Assembly (NCBI RefSeq): GCF_016918015.1
Contig: NZ_JAERMK010000006.1
Coordinates: 4,199-68,198, forward strand
Direction of reading: 5' to 3'
DNA length: 64,000 nucleotides
DNA from: Glycomyces sp. YM15
GTDB taxonomy: Bacteria; Actinomycetota; Actinomycetes; Mycobacteriales; Micromonosporaceae
The notes under the pieces were generated by a model that worked only from the letters and a program-made list of their open reading frames with translations, did no database searches and was not told where the DNA came from. Each line of letters begins with the position of its first letter. Positions within the stretch are counted from its first letter, which is position 1. The position numbers and the translations under genes were made by a program. Shown one piece after another: positions 52,477 through 62,056 of the stretch.

Positions 52477-53024
52477 GCGCGAGGCTCCAGGGCGCCCGCG
52501 ACGGGTTTCAGCGCCGCCTCGAGCTGGTCGGCGATCTGCGCGTAGACGGCCTGGCTCATCCCCCACGGGTCGGCGAGGTCGATCTCGTCGTAGTCGCCGC
52601 GCCGCGTGGAGGCGGCATCGACGAGGGCCTTGCCGCGGACGGCGGTGTCGCCGTCGGGCAGCGAGTCGGCGAGGTCGGCGGCCATCGGCCCGAACGAGCG
52701 GACGAGGAAGGTACGCCCGAAGGCTTCGGGGAAGCGCTCGGCGATGTACTCCAGGTGCCCGATCGTGGCCACGAGGATGAGGTCCGAGGCCTCGACGTGC
52801 TCGCGCAGGAGGTGGCGCGCCCGGTGGCCGTCGAAGTCGTAGCCGCGCGATTCGAGTTCGTCCATCGCGGGGTGCTGCATGTTCTCGCCTTCGTGGAAGG
52901 CCGAGATGCCCGCGCCGTGGTTGTACACGTCCTCGCCGGTGAGCCCGGCGAGGATGCGTTCGGACATGGGCGACCGGCAGATGTTGCCGGTGCACACGTG
53001 CAGCACGGTGAACGGCGAGGTCAC
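52473..53024 (-). CDS. Low-molecular-weight protein-tyrosine phosphatase
   Basis: A 183-residue cytoplasmic phosphatase. The P-loop CTGNICRS (Cys nucleophile and Arg) is at residues 11-18 and the general-acid Asp lies in DLADPWGMS. It is slightly longer than the ~160-residue family norm. The GTG start overlaps the sua5 stop (GTGA). Such enzymes may reverse BY-kinase or other tyrosine phosphorylation; the only kinase-like partner here, the Wzz fusion, looks inactive. Confidence 0.92.
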   Translation of the reverse strand: MTSPFTVLHVCTGNICRSPMSERILAGLTGEDVYNHGAGISAFHEGENMQHPAMDELESRGYDFDGHRARHLLREHVEASDLILVATIGHLEYIAERFPEAFGRTFLVRSFGPMAADLADSLPDGDTAVRGKALVDAASTRRGDYDEIDLADPWGMSQAVYAQIADQLEAALKPVAGALEPRA

Positions 53025-53764
53025 GCCGACTCCTCGTCGGCCTTCGGCTCGGCGGTCTCGTCGGCTTCGGCCTGGTTCGCCTCCGACTCGTCGTCCTCGG
53101 GGCCCTGACCGGGGCCGTAGCCGTCGCGGTCGAGGGTGTCGGGCACGATCTTGCGGATCTGGTCGAGGCTCAAGGCGCCCTCGCGGAGGAGCTGCGGCGG
53201 GTGCGCGACGCAGTCGATGATCGTCGACGGCAGGTTGTCCTCGCTCGGACCGGCCTCCAGGTACACGGAGACGTCGGAGCCGAGCTGGGCCTTCGCGTCG
53301 GCGGCGGTCTCGGCCGGGGGCTGCCCGGTCTTGTTCGCCGAGGAGACGGCCATCGGGCCGGTCTCCTTGAGCAGTTCGAGCGCGAGCGGGTGCAGCGGCA
53401 TGCGCACCGCGACCGTGCCGTCGGTGTCACCGAGGTCCCAGGTCAGGGACGGGGTGTAGGGCACGACGATGGTGAGGGGCCCGGGCCAGAACGCCTCGAT
53501 GAGCTCCTTGGCGGAGTCGGGGATGTCGGAGGCGATGCCGTCGAGCGCCCGTTTCGAGCCGATGAGGACCGGTGGCGCCATGTCGCGACCGCGCCCCTTC
53601 GCGGCGAGCAGGGCCTTGACGGCCGTGGGATTGAACGCGTCGCAACCGATGCCGTAGACGGTGTCGGTGGGGATGACGACGAGCCGACCGCCGGTCACGG
53701 CCCTGGTGGCCGACTTCAGCCCGGTCGCGCGGTCCTTGATCTTCCTGCAATTGAACAGCCTCAC
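53021..53764 (-). CDS. sua5: Threonylcarbamoyl-AMP synthase (Sua5/YrdC)
   Basis: A 247-residue enzyme that makes the activated threonylcarbamoyl group for the t6A modification of tRNA. The YrdC fold shows GGRLVVIPTDTVYGIGCDAF, KGRGRDMAPPVLIGS and PMAVSSANKTGQPP. After the core (to about residue 205) comes an acidic, disordered tail of about 40 residues (DDESEANQAEADETAEPKAD), much shorter than the Sua5 domain of long forms. The GTG at 53764 overlaps the prmC stop (GTGA). Confidence 0.93.
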   Translation of the reverse strand: MRLFNCRKIKDRATGLKSATRAVTGGRLVVIPTDTVYGIGCDAFNPTAVKALLAAKGRGRDMAPPVLIGSKRALDGIASDIPDSAKELIEAFWPGPLTIVVPYTPSLTWDLGDTDGTVAVRMPLHPLALELLKETGPMAVSSANKTGQPPAETAADAKAQLGSDVSVYLEAGPSEDNLPSTIIDCVAHPPQLLREGALSLDQIRKIVPDTLDRDGYGPGQGPEDDESEANQAEADETAEPKADEESA

Positions 53765-54615
53765 GGCGACAAGCCTAGCCTTCCCGTTGCGAACCTCGGG
53801 CGGCCCGCCAGGTCCTCGTGGTCCTCGGTCTCGGTGAAGCCGCTGACGTTCAGGATCTCCGGGGCGGCCTTCCCATGCGTGTCGTCGTGCTCGAAGCCGA
53901 ACCAGCCGCCCGGTTTGAGCCAGGACGCGGCGCGCACGGCCAGCGGCTGGATCACGGCGAGACCCGCCTCGGCGGCGTAGACCGCGCCGGACGGGTCGAA
54001 ATCGACCTCGGGCGCGACCTCGATCGCGAAGGGCACGTACGGCGGATTCGCGGTGACGAGGTCCACGGTGCCGTCGAGCTCGTTCAGGGTCGAGGCGGCG
54101 GTCGCGTCGGCCAGCACCGGGGTCGCCCCGGTGCCTTCGAGGTTCGATTCGAGCCATTCGAAGGCGTCGGGGTCGATCTCGACGGCCCACACGGTCGCGT
54201 CGGGCCGCTCGGTCGCGATGGCGTGCGCCACCGCGCCGGAGCCTGAGCATGCGTCGATGACCGTGCCGCCCTTGGGAAGGCGCGAGAGCGCCCAGTCCAC
54301 GAGCAACTCGGTCTCGGGCCGGGGGACGAAGACGCCGGGCCCGACCGCGAGCTCGCCGTAGCGGAACGCGGCCGAACCGGTCAGGTGCTGCAGCGGCTCA
54401 CGGGTGGTGCGGCGCGCGACGAGCGCGTCGAACACCGCGAGCTGCGCGGCGGTCGGCGCGTCCGCGATGAGCAGCTGCGCCCGCTTGAGCCCGGAGACGT
54501 GCGCGGCCAGCAGCTCGGCGTCGTTTCGCGGGGAATGGACGCCGGCCGCTTCGAGCCGCTTCGCGGCCTGGGCGATGACCCGGGGCCAGGTTGCTCGGGA
54601 TGCCGGAAGGTCCAT
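53761..54615 (-). CDS. prmC: Release-factor glutamine methyltransferase
   Basis: A 284-residue enzyme that methylates the Gln of the GGQ motif in release factors RF1 and RF2, improving termination. The SAM-binding motif is VIDACSGSGAVAHAIA and the catalytic NPPY lies in VTANPPYVPF. The ATG at 54615 shares one base with the stop of its substrate gene prfA (TGATG). Confidence 0.94.
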   Translation of the reverse strand: MDLPASRATWPRVIAQAAKRLEAAGVHSPRNDAELLAAHVSGLKRAQLLIADAPTAAQLAVFDALVARRTTREPLQHLTGSAAFRYGELAVGPGVFVPRPETELLVDWALSRLPKGGTVIDACSGSGAVAHAIATERPDATVWAVEIDPDAFEWLESNLEGTGATPVLADATAASTLNELDGTVDLVTANPPYVPFAIEVAPEVDFDPSGAVYAAEAGLAVIQPLAVRAASWLKPGGWFGFEHDDTHGKAAPEILNVSGFTETEDHEDLAGRPRFATGRLGLSP

Positions 54616-55703
54616 CAATCGTCGGTGCCGCGGGCCATGCGCTCGGCCCGGTCGGCGGTCGCGAGGGCGTCGAGGACCTCGTCGAGCGCACCGTCCATGA
54701 CCTGGTCGAGGTTGTAGGCGGTGAAGCCGATCCGGTGGTCGGTGAGCCGGTTCTGCGGGAAGTTGTAGGTGCGGATGCGCTCGGAGCGGTCGGCGGTGCG
54801 CACCTGCGAGAGGCGGGCGGCGCCGGCCGCGGCCGCGGCCTCCTCCTGCTGCTTGGCGAGCAGGCGGGCGCGGAGGACCTTGATCGCGGCCTCCTTGTTC
54901 TGCAGCTGGCTCTTCTCGTTCTGGCTGGTCACGACCACGCCCGTGGGCACGTGGGTGAGGCGCACGGCGGAGTCGGTGGTGTTGACCGACTGGCCGCCGG
55001 GACCGGAAGAGCGGTAGACGTCGACCCGCACGTCGTTCATGTTCAGCTCGAAGTCGACCTCTTCGGCTTCGGGCATCACGACGACCGCCGCGGCGGAGGT
55101 GTGCACGCGGCCCTGCGACTCGGTCACGGGCACGCGCTGCACGCGGTGCACGCCGCCCTCGAACTTCAGCCGCGACCAGACGCCGTTGCCGCCCTCGGGC
55201 GTGCCCTTGGTGCGCACGGCGATCGAAGAGTCCTTGATGCCGCCGAGGTCGGTCGGCACCATCTCCAGGGTCTCGACGGCCCAGCCCATGCGCTCGAAGT
55301 AGCGCAGGTACATGCGCATGAGGTCACCGGCGAACAGGCCGGACTCCTCACCGCCCGCGCCGGCCTTGATCTCGATGATCACGTCCTTCGCGTCGTCGGG
55401 GTCGCGCGGGACGAGCAGCTCGGCCAGCTTCGACTCGAGTTCGGGGATGCGCTTCTTGATCTGCTCGGCCTCGGCGGCGAAATCCGAGTCCTCCTTGGCG
55501 AGCTCCTCGGCGGTCTCGAGGTCGTCCTTCGCTGCCGCGATGTCCTCGGCGGTCTTCGCGATCGGGGACAGCTCGGCGTAGCGGCGCCCGACCCGCCGCG
55601 CCTGGGCCTGGTCGGCGTGCAGCGCCGGGTCGCCCATCTGGACTTCCAGGTCGCGGAACTCGGCGAGGAGGGAGTCCAGGCGGTTGTCGGCAGCGGTCGT
55701 CAT
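54615..55703 (-). CDS. prfA: Peptide chain release factor 1
   Basis: The 362-residue RF1, which recognises UAA and UAG. The codon-reading tripeptide region is [18 protein letters not shown] (PxT type, here PVT) and the peptidyl-release loop [20 protein letters not shown] has the GGQ. The ATG at 55703 has GAAGGA six bases upstream; an in-frame ATG at 55775 would run into the terminator hairpin upstream. First gene of the prfA-prmC-sua5-phosphatase group. Confidence 0.97.
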   Translation of the reverse strand: MTTAADNRLDSLLAEFRDLEVQMGDPALHADQAQARRVGRRYAELSPIAKTAEDIAAAKDDLETAEELAKEDSDFAAEAEQIKKRIPELESKLAELLVPRDPDDAKDVIIEIKAGAGGEESGLFAGDLMRMYLRYFERMGWAVETLEMVPTDLGGIKDSSIAVRTKGTPEGGNGVWSRLKFEGGVHRVQRVPVTESQGRVHTSAAAVVVMPEAEEVDFELNMNDVRVDVYRSSGPGGQSVNTTDSAVRLTHVPTGVVVTSQNEKSQLQNKEAAIKVLRARLLAKQQEEAAAAAGAARLSQVRTADRSERIRTYNFPQNRLTDHRIGFTAYNLDQVMDGALDEVLDALATADRAERMARGTDD

Positions 55704-55745
55704 TGCAGATCCTTCGAAAGAGCCTTGCGAGCAATCATGTGATAC

Positions 55746-55785
55746 GAAAAACGCAGCGCCCGCGTCAATCGACACGAGCGCTGCG
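55746..55785 (-). terminator. Rho-independent terminator after rpmE
   Basis: On the minus strand an 8-bp perfect stem, CGCAGCGC with GCGCTGCG, is followed directly by TTTTT (55751-55747). It separates rpmE from the prfA operon and is one of few U-tailed terminators in this window. Confidence 0.8.
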
Positions 55786-55793
55786 CGGCAAAG

Positions 55794-56024
55794 CTACTTA
55801 CCGGCCTGAGCCTTCTCCTGCGTCTTGGCGTAGCGGGCCTTGAACTTGGCCACGCGACCGCCGGTGTCGAGGATGCGCTGCTTACCGGTGTAGAACGGGT
55901 GGCACTTGTTGCAGGTCGCAGCCTGGATCTTGCCACTGGCCACCGTCGACCGGGTGGTGAAGGCGTTCCCGCAGGAACAGGTCACCTCGGTGACGACGTA
56001 CTGAGGGTGGATCCCGTCTTTCAT
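55794..56024 (-). CDS. rpmE: Ribosomal protein L31
   Basis: A 76-residue large-subunit protein of the zinc-containing (C+) type: [16 protein letters not shown] start, [18 protein letters not shown]. The ATG at 56024 has GGGAAG upstream; the frame is open for 12 more codons, but L31 proteins start here. Downstream of rho, as is common in bacteria, and ended by a strong terminator. Confidence 0.96.
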   Translation of the reverse strand: MKDGIHPQYVVTEVTCSCGNAFTTRSTVASGKIQAATCNKCHPFYTGKQRILDTGGRVAKFKARYAKTQEKAQAGK

Positions 56025-56137
56025 GACTTCCCTTTCTCTGGGTCGCCGGGTCGGCTGCAAGCCGTGAACCGGAACCGCATCGTGCCCTGAAAAGGGCGCT
56101 TAGGGTGCGCGACCTGCGCACCAGCTCTCAATGATAA

Positions 56138-56174
56138 GGCGTGAGGCCGCTCTCAACGAGGGCGGCCTCACGCC
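56138..56174 (-). terminator. Terminator after rho
   Basis: A perfect 13-bp stem, GGCGTGAGGCCGC (56138-56150) with GCGGCCTCACGCC (56162-56174), closes an 11-base loop and, read on the minus strand, is followed by the AT-rich TTATCATT. It starts eight bases after the rho stop. Confidence 0.75.
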
Positions 56175-56182
56175 TCACACGC

Positions 56183-58156
56183 TTACTCGCCGGGCGTGTT
56201 CTTGACGATCTGCATCAGGAACTCGGCGTTCGTCTGCGTCTTCTTCAACCGGTCGATCAGCAGGTCGATCGCCTGCTGCGGGTCCAGCGAAGACAGGACC
56301 CGGCGGAGCTTCAGCATCACTGCCTGCTCCTCGGCGCTCATCATGAGCTCGTCCTTGCGGGTGCTCGACTGGTGCACGTCGATCGCCGGGTAGGTGCGCT
56401 TCTCGGCGATCTTGCGGTCGAGCTTGAGCTCGGCGTTGCCCGTGCCCTTGAACTCTTCGAAGATCACCGTGTCGCCCATGGAGCCGGTCTCGACCAGCGC
56501 CGTGCCGATGATGGTCAGCGACCCGCCGTGCTCGATGTTCCGCGCCGCGCCGAGGAAGCGCTTCGGCGGGTACAGCGCCGTCGAGTCGATACCGCCGGAG
56601 AGGATCCGGCCGGACGCGGGCGACGAGTTGTTGTACGCGCGGCCCAGTCGCGTGATCGAGTCGAGCAGCACGACCACGTCGTGGCCGAGTTCGACCAGGC
56701 GCTTGGCGCGCTCGATCGCGAGCTCGGCGACCGTGGTGTGGTCCGACGGCGGGCGGTCGAAGGTCGAGGCGATGACCTCGCCCTTGACCGAGCGCTGCAT
56801 GTCGGTGACCTCTTCGGGCCGCTCGTCCGCGAGGACCACCATGAGGTGGCACTCGGGGTTGTTCGTGGTGATCGCGTTGGCGATCGCCTGCAGCACCATC
56901 GTCTTACCGGCCTTCGGCGGGGAGACGATGAGGGCGCGCTGGCCCTTGCCGATCGGGGCCACGAGGTCTATGACCCTCGTGGTGATCGCGTTCGGCTCGG
57001 TCTCCAGACGCAGGCGCTCCTGCGGGTAGAGCGGCGTGAGCTTGTAGAACTCGTCGCGCTTCTTCGCGTCGTCGGGGCTCATCCCGTTGACGGTGTCGAG
57101 GCGCACCAGCGGGTTGTACTTCTCGCGGCGCTGCTGCTGCTTGCCGCCCTGGCCGTTCGACTCCTCGCCGCCACCGCGGCTGGGCTTGACGGCCCCGGTG
57201 ATGGCGTCGCCGCGGCGCAGCCGGTACTTGCGGACCTGCGACATCGAGACATAGACGTCGTCGGGGCCGGCGAGGTAGCCGGTGGTGCGGATGAACGCGT
57301 AGTTGTCGAGGATGTCGAGGATCCCCGCGACGGGCACGAGCTGCTCGTCGTTCTGGACGCCGCCGCCGGCGGTGCCGCGCTCGGGGGCCTCGTCGCGGCC
57401 GCCGCGCTGGCGGCGGTCGGAGCGGTCCCGGCGCTTGCGGCGGCGGTTGTCGCCGTCGCCGTCGCGCGGGCCGCGGTCGTCGTAACCGTCGTCCTCGCCC
57501 CGGCGCTCGCGGGTCTCGGTGCGGGCCTCGGACTGCTCGGAACGCTCGCCGCGCTCGGAACGCTCCGGGCGCTCGTCGCGGCGGCCGCTCTCACGGCCTC
57601 CCTCGCGACCGCCTTCGCGGTTCTCGCGCCCGTTCTCACGGGAGCGGCGGCGACGCTGCGGCCGGTCCTCATCGGACTCGATCACGGCGACCGTCGATTG
57701 GCCTTCGGGCGGGGCGGCTTCGGTCTGACGCGCTTCACGGCGGCGCGGCTGCGGAGGACCGGCCGGGCGGGTCGCCCGGCGGGCGGCGGTGCCGCCCTTG
57801 GCCTCTGCACTCTCGGAGCCGTTGTCGGCGGGAGCGGCGTCGACTGTGGTCGACGGGGCTTCGGCGGTGGGCGTTTGGTCAGAGTCAGGCACTGGCGGGG
57901 CCTCCTTTTCCGCGCTGGCACCGCCGGGCTGCGAGCCCGCATCCTGCCGTTCCTGGATGGCGGCGATCAGCTCGCTCTTGCGCATCCGGCCAACGCCGGT
58001 GATGCCGAGCGATTGCGCCATCTGCTGGAGCTCGGGCATCAGCATAGAGGCCAGACCGGTTCCTGCCCGACGGCGCTTCTTGGTCTCCGGAATCGCTTCC
58101 GAATCCGACGCCTCATCGATCATCCGGTCCGACGTCGTGCCGGTGGTGTCGCTCAA
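56183..58156 (-). CDS. rho: Transcription termination factor Rho
   Basis: The 657-residue ATP-dependent RNA translocase. A Rho N-terminal domain (MLMPELQQMAQSLGITGVGR, residues 37-70) is split from the RNA-binding domain by about 180 residues of disordered, charged sequence (Arg, Glu, Asp, Gly), the long actinobacterial insertion. The RNA-binding part has GYLAGPDDVYVSMSQVRKY; the motor has SPPKAGKTMVLQ and LLDSITRLGRAYN. TTG start with GGAAGGAA upstream. It is preceded by a 572-bp non-coding stretch that may hold a long leader. Confidence 0.97.
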   Translation of the reverse strand: MSDTTGTTSDRMIDEASDSEAIPETKKRRRAGTGLASMLMPELQQMAQSLGITGVGRMRKSELIAAIQERQDAGSQPGGASAEKEAPPVPDSDQTPTAEAPSTTVDAAPADNGSESAEAKGGTAARRATRPAGPPQPRRREARQTEAAPPEGQSTVAVIESDEDRPQRRRRSRENGRENREGGREGGRESGRRDERPERSERGERSEQSEARTETRERRGEDDGYDDRGPRDGDGDNRRRKRRDRSDRRQRGGRDEAPERGTAGGGVQNDEQLVPVAGILDILDNYAFIRTTGYLAGPDDVYVSMSQVRKYRLRRGDAITGAVKPSRGGGEESNGQGGKQQQRREKYNPLVRLDTVNGMSPDDAKKRDEFYKLTPLYPQERLRLETEPNAITTRVIDLVAPIGKGQRALIVSPPKAGKTMVLQAIANAITTNNPECHLMVVLADERPEEVTDMQRSVKGEVIASTFDRPPSDHTTVAELAIERAKRLVELGHDVVVLLDSITRLGRAYNNSSPASGRILSGGIDSTALYPPKRFLGAARNIEHGGSLTIIGTALVETGSMGDTVIFEEFKGTGNAELKLDRKIAEKRTYPAIDVHQSSTRKDELMMSAEEQAVMLKLRRVLSSLDPQQAIDLLIDRLKKTQTNAEFLMQIVKNTPGE

Positions 58157-58728
58157 TGGATTCCTTCCCTGGCGGAACTTCGAAGTGAATTCGAGGAGTT
58201 TCCGCGTCTTTCAAATAGCCGCAATGCCGATGTTCTGGTCTGCGTCCCGCCACCGCTTCGGCCGCTTTCGGTCACGGTGTGACCTCGGCGGTTGGAAGAC
58301 GACGGTTGACACTGGGTGCAACACCCCTGGGCTGTCCGCTGAGCAGACGGTCCTGATCGTGATGAGCAGCCTCTGGGCCTGCGACTGGACGGCTTGCGAT
58401 GAATGATCGTGCACGTTGAGACACGTGATTCCGATCTCCGCTGATTGCGATCCTCGCCTTTGCGATCCGATCCGGGCGGAGGCCCGGCGCCACAAGCGGA
58501 CAGCGACTGTTCCTTGGTCGAAACCGTGCCATGCCACGCTGGAGCTATGCAAAGTCACAAATCCATGGTTGAGGGTGATGACCCAAACAAGAGATCAGGC
58601 GTGCGCTGGATGCGCCGCAGCTGTTGTGACCACAAGCATAAGCAAGGCTTCGAGCAGTCACGACACCGGGTGGTCGTCTAACTGGAATGGTAGCGCACTC
58701 TTGCCATTCGCAACAACGGACCCGAGGA
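58157..58728. other. 572-bp gap between thrB and rho
   Basis: No reading frame here has a good start and ribosome-binding site, and no tRNA or known regulatory RNA is recognisable. It is less GC-rich than its neighbours near 58540-58680. Position suggests that it holds the rho promoter and a long untranslated leader; autoregulation of rho through its leader is known in other bacteria, but no specific signal is visible here. The thrB terminator would also lie here, but no strong hairpin was found. Confidence 0.5.
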
Positions 58729-59631
58729 TCACTCGTTCGGGGAGGTCGCGACCTGGACGGCACCGTCGGCGACGTCCAAGCGCATGGCCTCGAACTCTGC
58801 GGGGACTTCGGGGACGCGCGCGTCGTCCACCGTCAGGGCGAGCACGGTCGGACCCGCACCGGAGATCGCGGCGGCGATTCCGGCGGAGCGCAATGCTCGC
58901 AACAAATGGGTGCTCTCCGGCATGCCCTTCGCCCGGTACGACTGGTGGAGCCGGTCGTCGGTGGCCTCGAAGAGGCGCGAGGGGTGGTGCGTGATCGCGG
59001 CGGTGAGCAGCGCGGACCGGGAGAGGTTGAACACCGCGTCGGCGTGCGGGACCTTCTCGGGCAGGGCCGCGCGGGCGACCGCGGTCAGACCCTTCGACTG
59101 CGGCACGAACACCCACGGGTGGACGCGCGGCGACGGGTCGAGGCTGATCGCCTTCGCACCGTCCTCAGTGGTGTAGGCGATGGTGAAGCCGCCGAGGAGG
59201 CACGGGGCCACATTGTCCGGGTGGCCCTCGATCGCACTGGCCAGCGCCAGTTTCTGCGAGCGGGTCATGCCGGCGCCGGCGAGCGCGTCGGCGAGCATGA
59301 TGCCCGCGACGATCGCCGCCGACGAGGAGCCGAGCCCCCGCGCGTGCGGAATCCGATTGCGGCACTGGACCTTCATGCCCGGGGCCGCGAGGCCGAGGTG
59401 CTTGAAGGTGCGCAGCATCGTGGCGGCCACGAGGTGGCGCTCGTCGAGGGGCACGGTGCCCTCGCCTTCGCCCTGGACGGAGACTTGGACCGCCGTGCCG
59501 CTCGTGGCCTCGGCGGTGACCTCGTCGCAGAGGTCGAGGGCGAGGCCCAGCGAGTCGAAGCCGGGGCCGAGGTTGGCTGAGGTGGCCGGGACCCGCACGG
59601 TGGCGCGGGGGCCGGTCTGGAAGGCCTCCAA
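58729..59631 (-). CDS. thrB: Homoserine kinase
   Basis: A 300-residue GHMP-family kinase that makes O-phosphohomoserine for threonine synthesis. It starts with VRVPATSANLGPGFDSLG and carries the ATP-binding loop PHARGLGSSSAAIVAG, then SGAGPTVLAL near the C-terminus. TTG start directly behind the thrC stop (no gap). The order hom-thrC-thrB gives the whole branch from aspartate semialdehyde to threonine in one operon. Confidence 0.96.
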   Translation of the reverse strand: MEAFQTGPRATVRVPATSANLGPGFDSLGLALDLCDEVTAEATSGTAVQVSVQGEGEGTVPLDERHLVAATMLRTFKHLGLAAPGMKVQCRNRIPHARGLGSSSAAIVAGIMLADALAGAGMTRSQKLALASAIEGHPDNVAPCLLGGFTIAYTTEDGAKAISLDPSPRVHPWVFVPQSKGLTAVARAALPEKVPHADAVFNLSRSALLTAAITHHPSRLFEATDDRLHQSYRAKGMPESTHLLRALRSAGIAAAISGAGPTVLALTVDDARVPEVPAEFEAMRLDVADGAVQVATSPNE

Positions 59632-60735
59632 CTACAGTCCCAGTGCGGTCGCGGTCTCGACCACGTCGACCGAAACGGTGTGCGGCTGCGGCGCGGTGGA
59701 GACGGCCCAGTCGGGGTCCTTGAGGCCGTTGCCCGTGACGGTGCAGACGATCGTCTGTCCCTTCTCGACCCATCCGGCCGCGGACTGCTTGAGGAGCCCG
59801 GCGACCGAGGCGGCCGAGGCGAGCTCGACGAAGACGCCTTCAGAGCGAGCCAGCAGCATATAGGCGGCATGGATCTCGCGGTCGGTGGCGGCGATGATGT
59901 CCCCGTTCGACTCCTTCTTGGCGTCGAGCGCCTTGGTCCAGGAGGCGGGGTTGCCGATGCGGATCGCCGTGGCGATGGTCTGCGGGTGATCCACGACATG
60001 GCCGTCGACGATCGGGGCCGAGCCGGCGGCCTGGACGCCGAGCATCCGGGGAAGCTTCGTCGAGTTGCCCGCGGCGTGGTCCTCGTTGTAGCCCAGCCAG
60101 TAGGCGGTGATGTTGCCCGCGTTGCCGACCGGGAGGCAGTGGATGTCCGGGGCGTTGCCGAGGACCTGCACGACCTCGTACGCGGCGGTCTTCTGCCCGA
60201 GGATGCGGTTGTAGTTCAAGTGGTTGACGAGCGTGACCGGGTAGTCCTGGGCGAGCTTGTCGGCGATCATGAGGCAGTCGTCGAAGTTGCCGTCGACCTG
60301 GAGGACCTTGGCACCGTGGACGAGGGCCTGGGCGAGCTTGCCGAGGGCGATCTTCCCGGCCGGGATGAGCACGGCGCAGGTGATCCCCGCGCGGGCGGCG
60401 TAGGCCGCGGCCGAAGCCGAGGTGTTGCCGGTGGAGGCGCAGATGACGGCCTTCGAGCCCGCTTCCACCGCCTTCGAGACCGCGAGCGTCATGCCGCGGT
60501 CCTTGAAGGAGCCGGTCGGGTTGAGGCCTTCGACCTTGAGGAAGACGTCGCAGCCGGTCTTCGCGGAGAGGACCGGGGCGGGCAGCAGCGGCGTGCCGCC
60601 CTCTTGCAGGGTGACGACGGGGGTGGCGTCCGAGACCGGGAGCCGGTCCCGGAACTCTTCGATAAGACCACGCCACCCCGGGCGCCCGCTTGGCGAAGCT
60701 TGCGAGCCATAACTTGGCACGGCACTTTCGGACAT
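59632..60735 (-). CDS. thrC: Threonine synthase
   Basis: A 367-residue PLP enzyme that turns O-phosphohomoserine into threonine. The PLP lysine lies in [18 protein letters not shown]; the phosphate-binding loop of PLP is [14 protein letters not shown]. It belongs to the short threonine-synthase class found in actinomycetes. Six bases after hom; abuts thrB. Confidence 0.96.
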   Translation of the reverse strand: MSESAVPSYGSQASPSGRPGWRGLIEEFRDRLPVSDATPVVTLQEGGTPLLPAPVLSAKTGCDVFLKVEGLNPTGSFKDRGMTLAVSKAVEAGSKAVICASTGNTSASAAAYAARAGITCAVLIPAGKIALGKLAQALVHGAKVLQVDGNFDDCLMIADKLAQDYPVTLVNHLNYNRILGQKTAAYEVVQVLGNAPDIHCLPVGNAGNITAYWLGYNEDHAAGNSTKLPRMLGVQAAGSAPIVDGHVVDHPQTIATAIRIGNPASWTKALDAKKESNGDIIAATDREIHAAYMLLARSEGVFVELASAASVAGLLKQSAAGWVEKGQTIVCTVTGNGLKDPDWAVSTAPQPHTVSVDVVETATALGL

Positions 60736-60741
60736 GGCGTC

Positions 60742-62019
60742 CTATTCTCCTTCGACGCGCATGACCGAGGCGACTTGGTGCACCGAGGTCAGTTGCGACA
60801 GTTCCTCTACGGTGTCCGACAACTGCTTGTCGGCGGCCGTGTGGGTCACGACCACGAGCCGGGCCTCATCGCCCTGGCCGGATTGATGGACGGTGGCGAG
60901 GCTGACGCCGTGGTGGGCGAAGGTGGCCGCCACGCGCGCGAGCACGCCGGGCTCGTCGACCACGTCGAGACTGACGTGGTACCTGGTGCGGGCCTCGCCG
61001 ATGGGTTTCACCGGGAGGTCCTGGTAGGCGGCCTCGGGCGGGAAGGCGGTGATCCCGCCGCGCTTGTTGCGCGCCACGGCCACGATATCGCCGAGCACCG
61101 CCGAAGCGGTCTCGGTGCCGCCCGCTCCCGCTCCGTAGAACATGAGCCGGCCGGCGGACTCGGCTTCGACGAACACCGCGTTGTAGGCGCCGTTGACGTT
61201 CGCGAGCGGGTGGGTCGCCGGGATCATCGCCGGGTGGACGCGCACGGACACGCCGTCGGCCTCACGGGTGGCGATGCAGAGCGGCTTCACGACGCGGCCC
61301 TGGGCGGCGGCCGACGCGATGTCCGCGGCGGAGACGTCCCGGATGCCCTCGCGGTAGACCTCGCCCAGGTCGATGTGGGTGTGGAACGCGAGTGAGGCGA
61401 TGAGCGCGGCCTTCGCGGCGGCGTCGTAGTTGTCGACGTCGGCGGTCGGGTCCGCTTCCGCGTAGCCGAGTTCGGTGGCCTCGCTGAGGGCCTCCTCGAA
61501 CGCGGCGCCCGTCTGCGACATCTGGCTGAGGATGTAGTTCGTGGTGCCGTTGACGATCCCGAGCACGCGGTTGATCGTGTCGCCGTGCAGCGACTCGCGC
61601 AGCGGGCGCATCAGCGGGATCGCGGCAGCGGCGGCGGCCTCGTAGTAGAGGTCCGCGCCGCCCGCCTTCGCGGCGGCCGACAGGGCCGGGCCGTCCTCGG
61701 CGAGCAGGGCCTTGTTCGCGGTCACGACCGACTTGCCCTCGGCCAGCGCGGTGGTGATCCAGGTGCGGGCGGGCTCGATGCCACCGGCGACCTCGACGAC
61801 GATGTCCACGTCCGGTCGCTTGACGAGACCGAGGGCGTCGGTCGTGAAGAGTTCCTTCTCCACGGGCAGGTGCGAGCGGTCGCGGTCGAGGCGGCGCACC
61901 GCGATCCCGACGATCTCGACCGGCTCCCCGACCCGGGACGCCAGCTCCTCCCCGCGCGTTCGCATGAGGCGCACGACTTCACTGCCGACGTTGCCGCATC
62001 CGAGTAGCGCGAGTTTCAT
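60742..62019 (-). CDS. hom: Homoserine dehydrogenase
   Basis: A 425-residue NAD(P)-dependent dehydrogenase that reduces aspartate semialdehyde to homoserine, the branch to threonine and methionine. The nucleotide-binding motif is KLALLGCGNVGSEVVRL; the catalytic domain has GIVNGTTNYILSQM and EADPTADVDNYDAAAKAAL; a C-terminal ACT domain (residues about 345-425) provides feedback control by threonine in relatives. The ATG at 62019 has AGAGGAA upstream. It follows lysA by 37 bases. Confidence 0.96.
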   Translation of the reverse strand: MKLALLGCGNVGSEVVRLMRTRGEELASRVGEPVEIVGIAVRRLDRDRSHLPVEKELFTTDALGLVKRPDVDIVVEVAGGIEPARTWITTALAEGKSVVTANKALLAEDGPALSAAAKAGGADLYYEAAAAAAIPLMRPLRESLHGDTINRVLGIVNGTTNYILSQMSQTGAAFEEALSEATELGYAEADPTADVDNYDAAAKAALIASLAFHTHIDLGEVYREGIRDVSAADIASAAAQGRVVKPLCIATREADGVSVRVHPAMIPATHPLANVNGAYNAVFVEAESAGRLMFYGAGAGGTETASAVLGDIVAVARNKRGGITAFPPEAAYQDLPVKPIGEARTRYHVSLDVVDEPGVLARVAATFAHHGVSLATVHQSGQGDEARLVVVTHTAADKQLSDTVEELSQLTSVHQVASVMRVEGE

Positions 62020-62056
62020 CGCTGGTGTTCCTCTTCCTTGTGGTTTGGAGCCGTGT

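Noticed and set aside
58157-58728. Small genes in the thrB-rho gap
   Set aside because: Several short frames exist on both strands, but none has a start with a ribosome-binding site or known motif.
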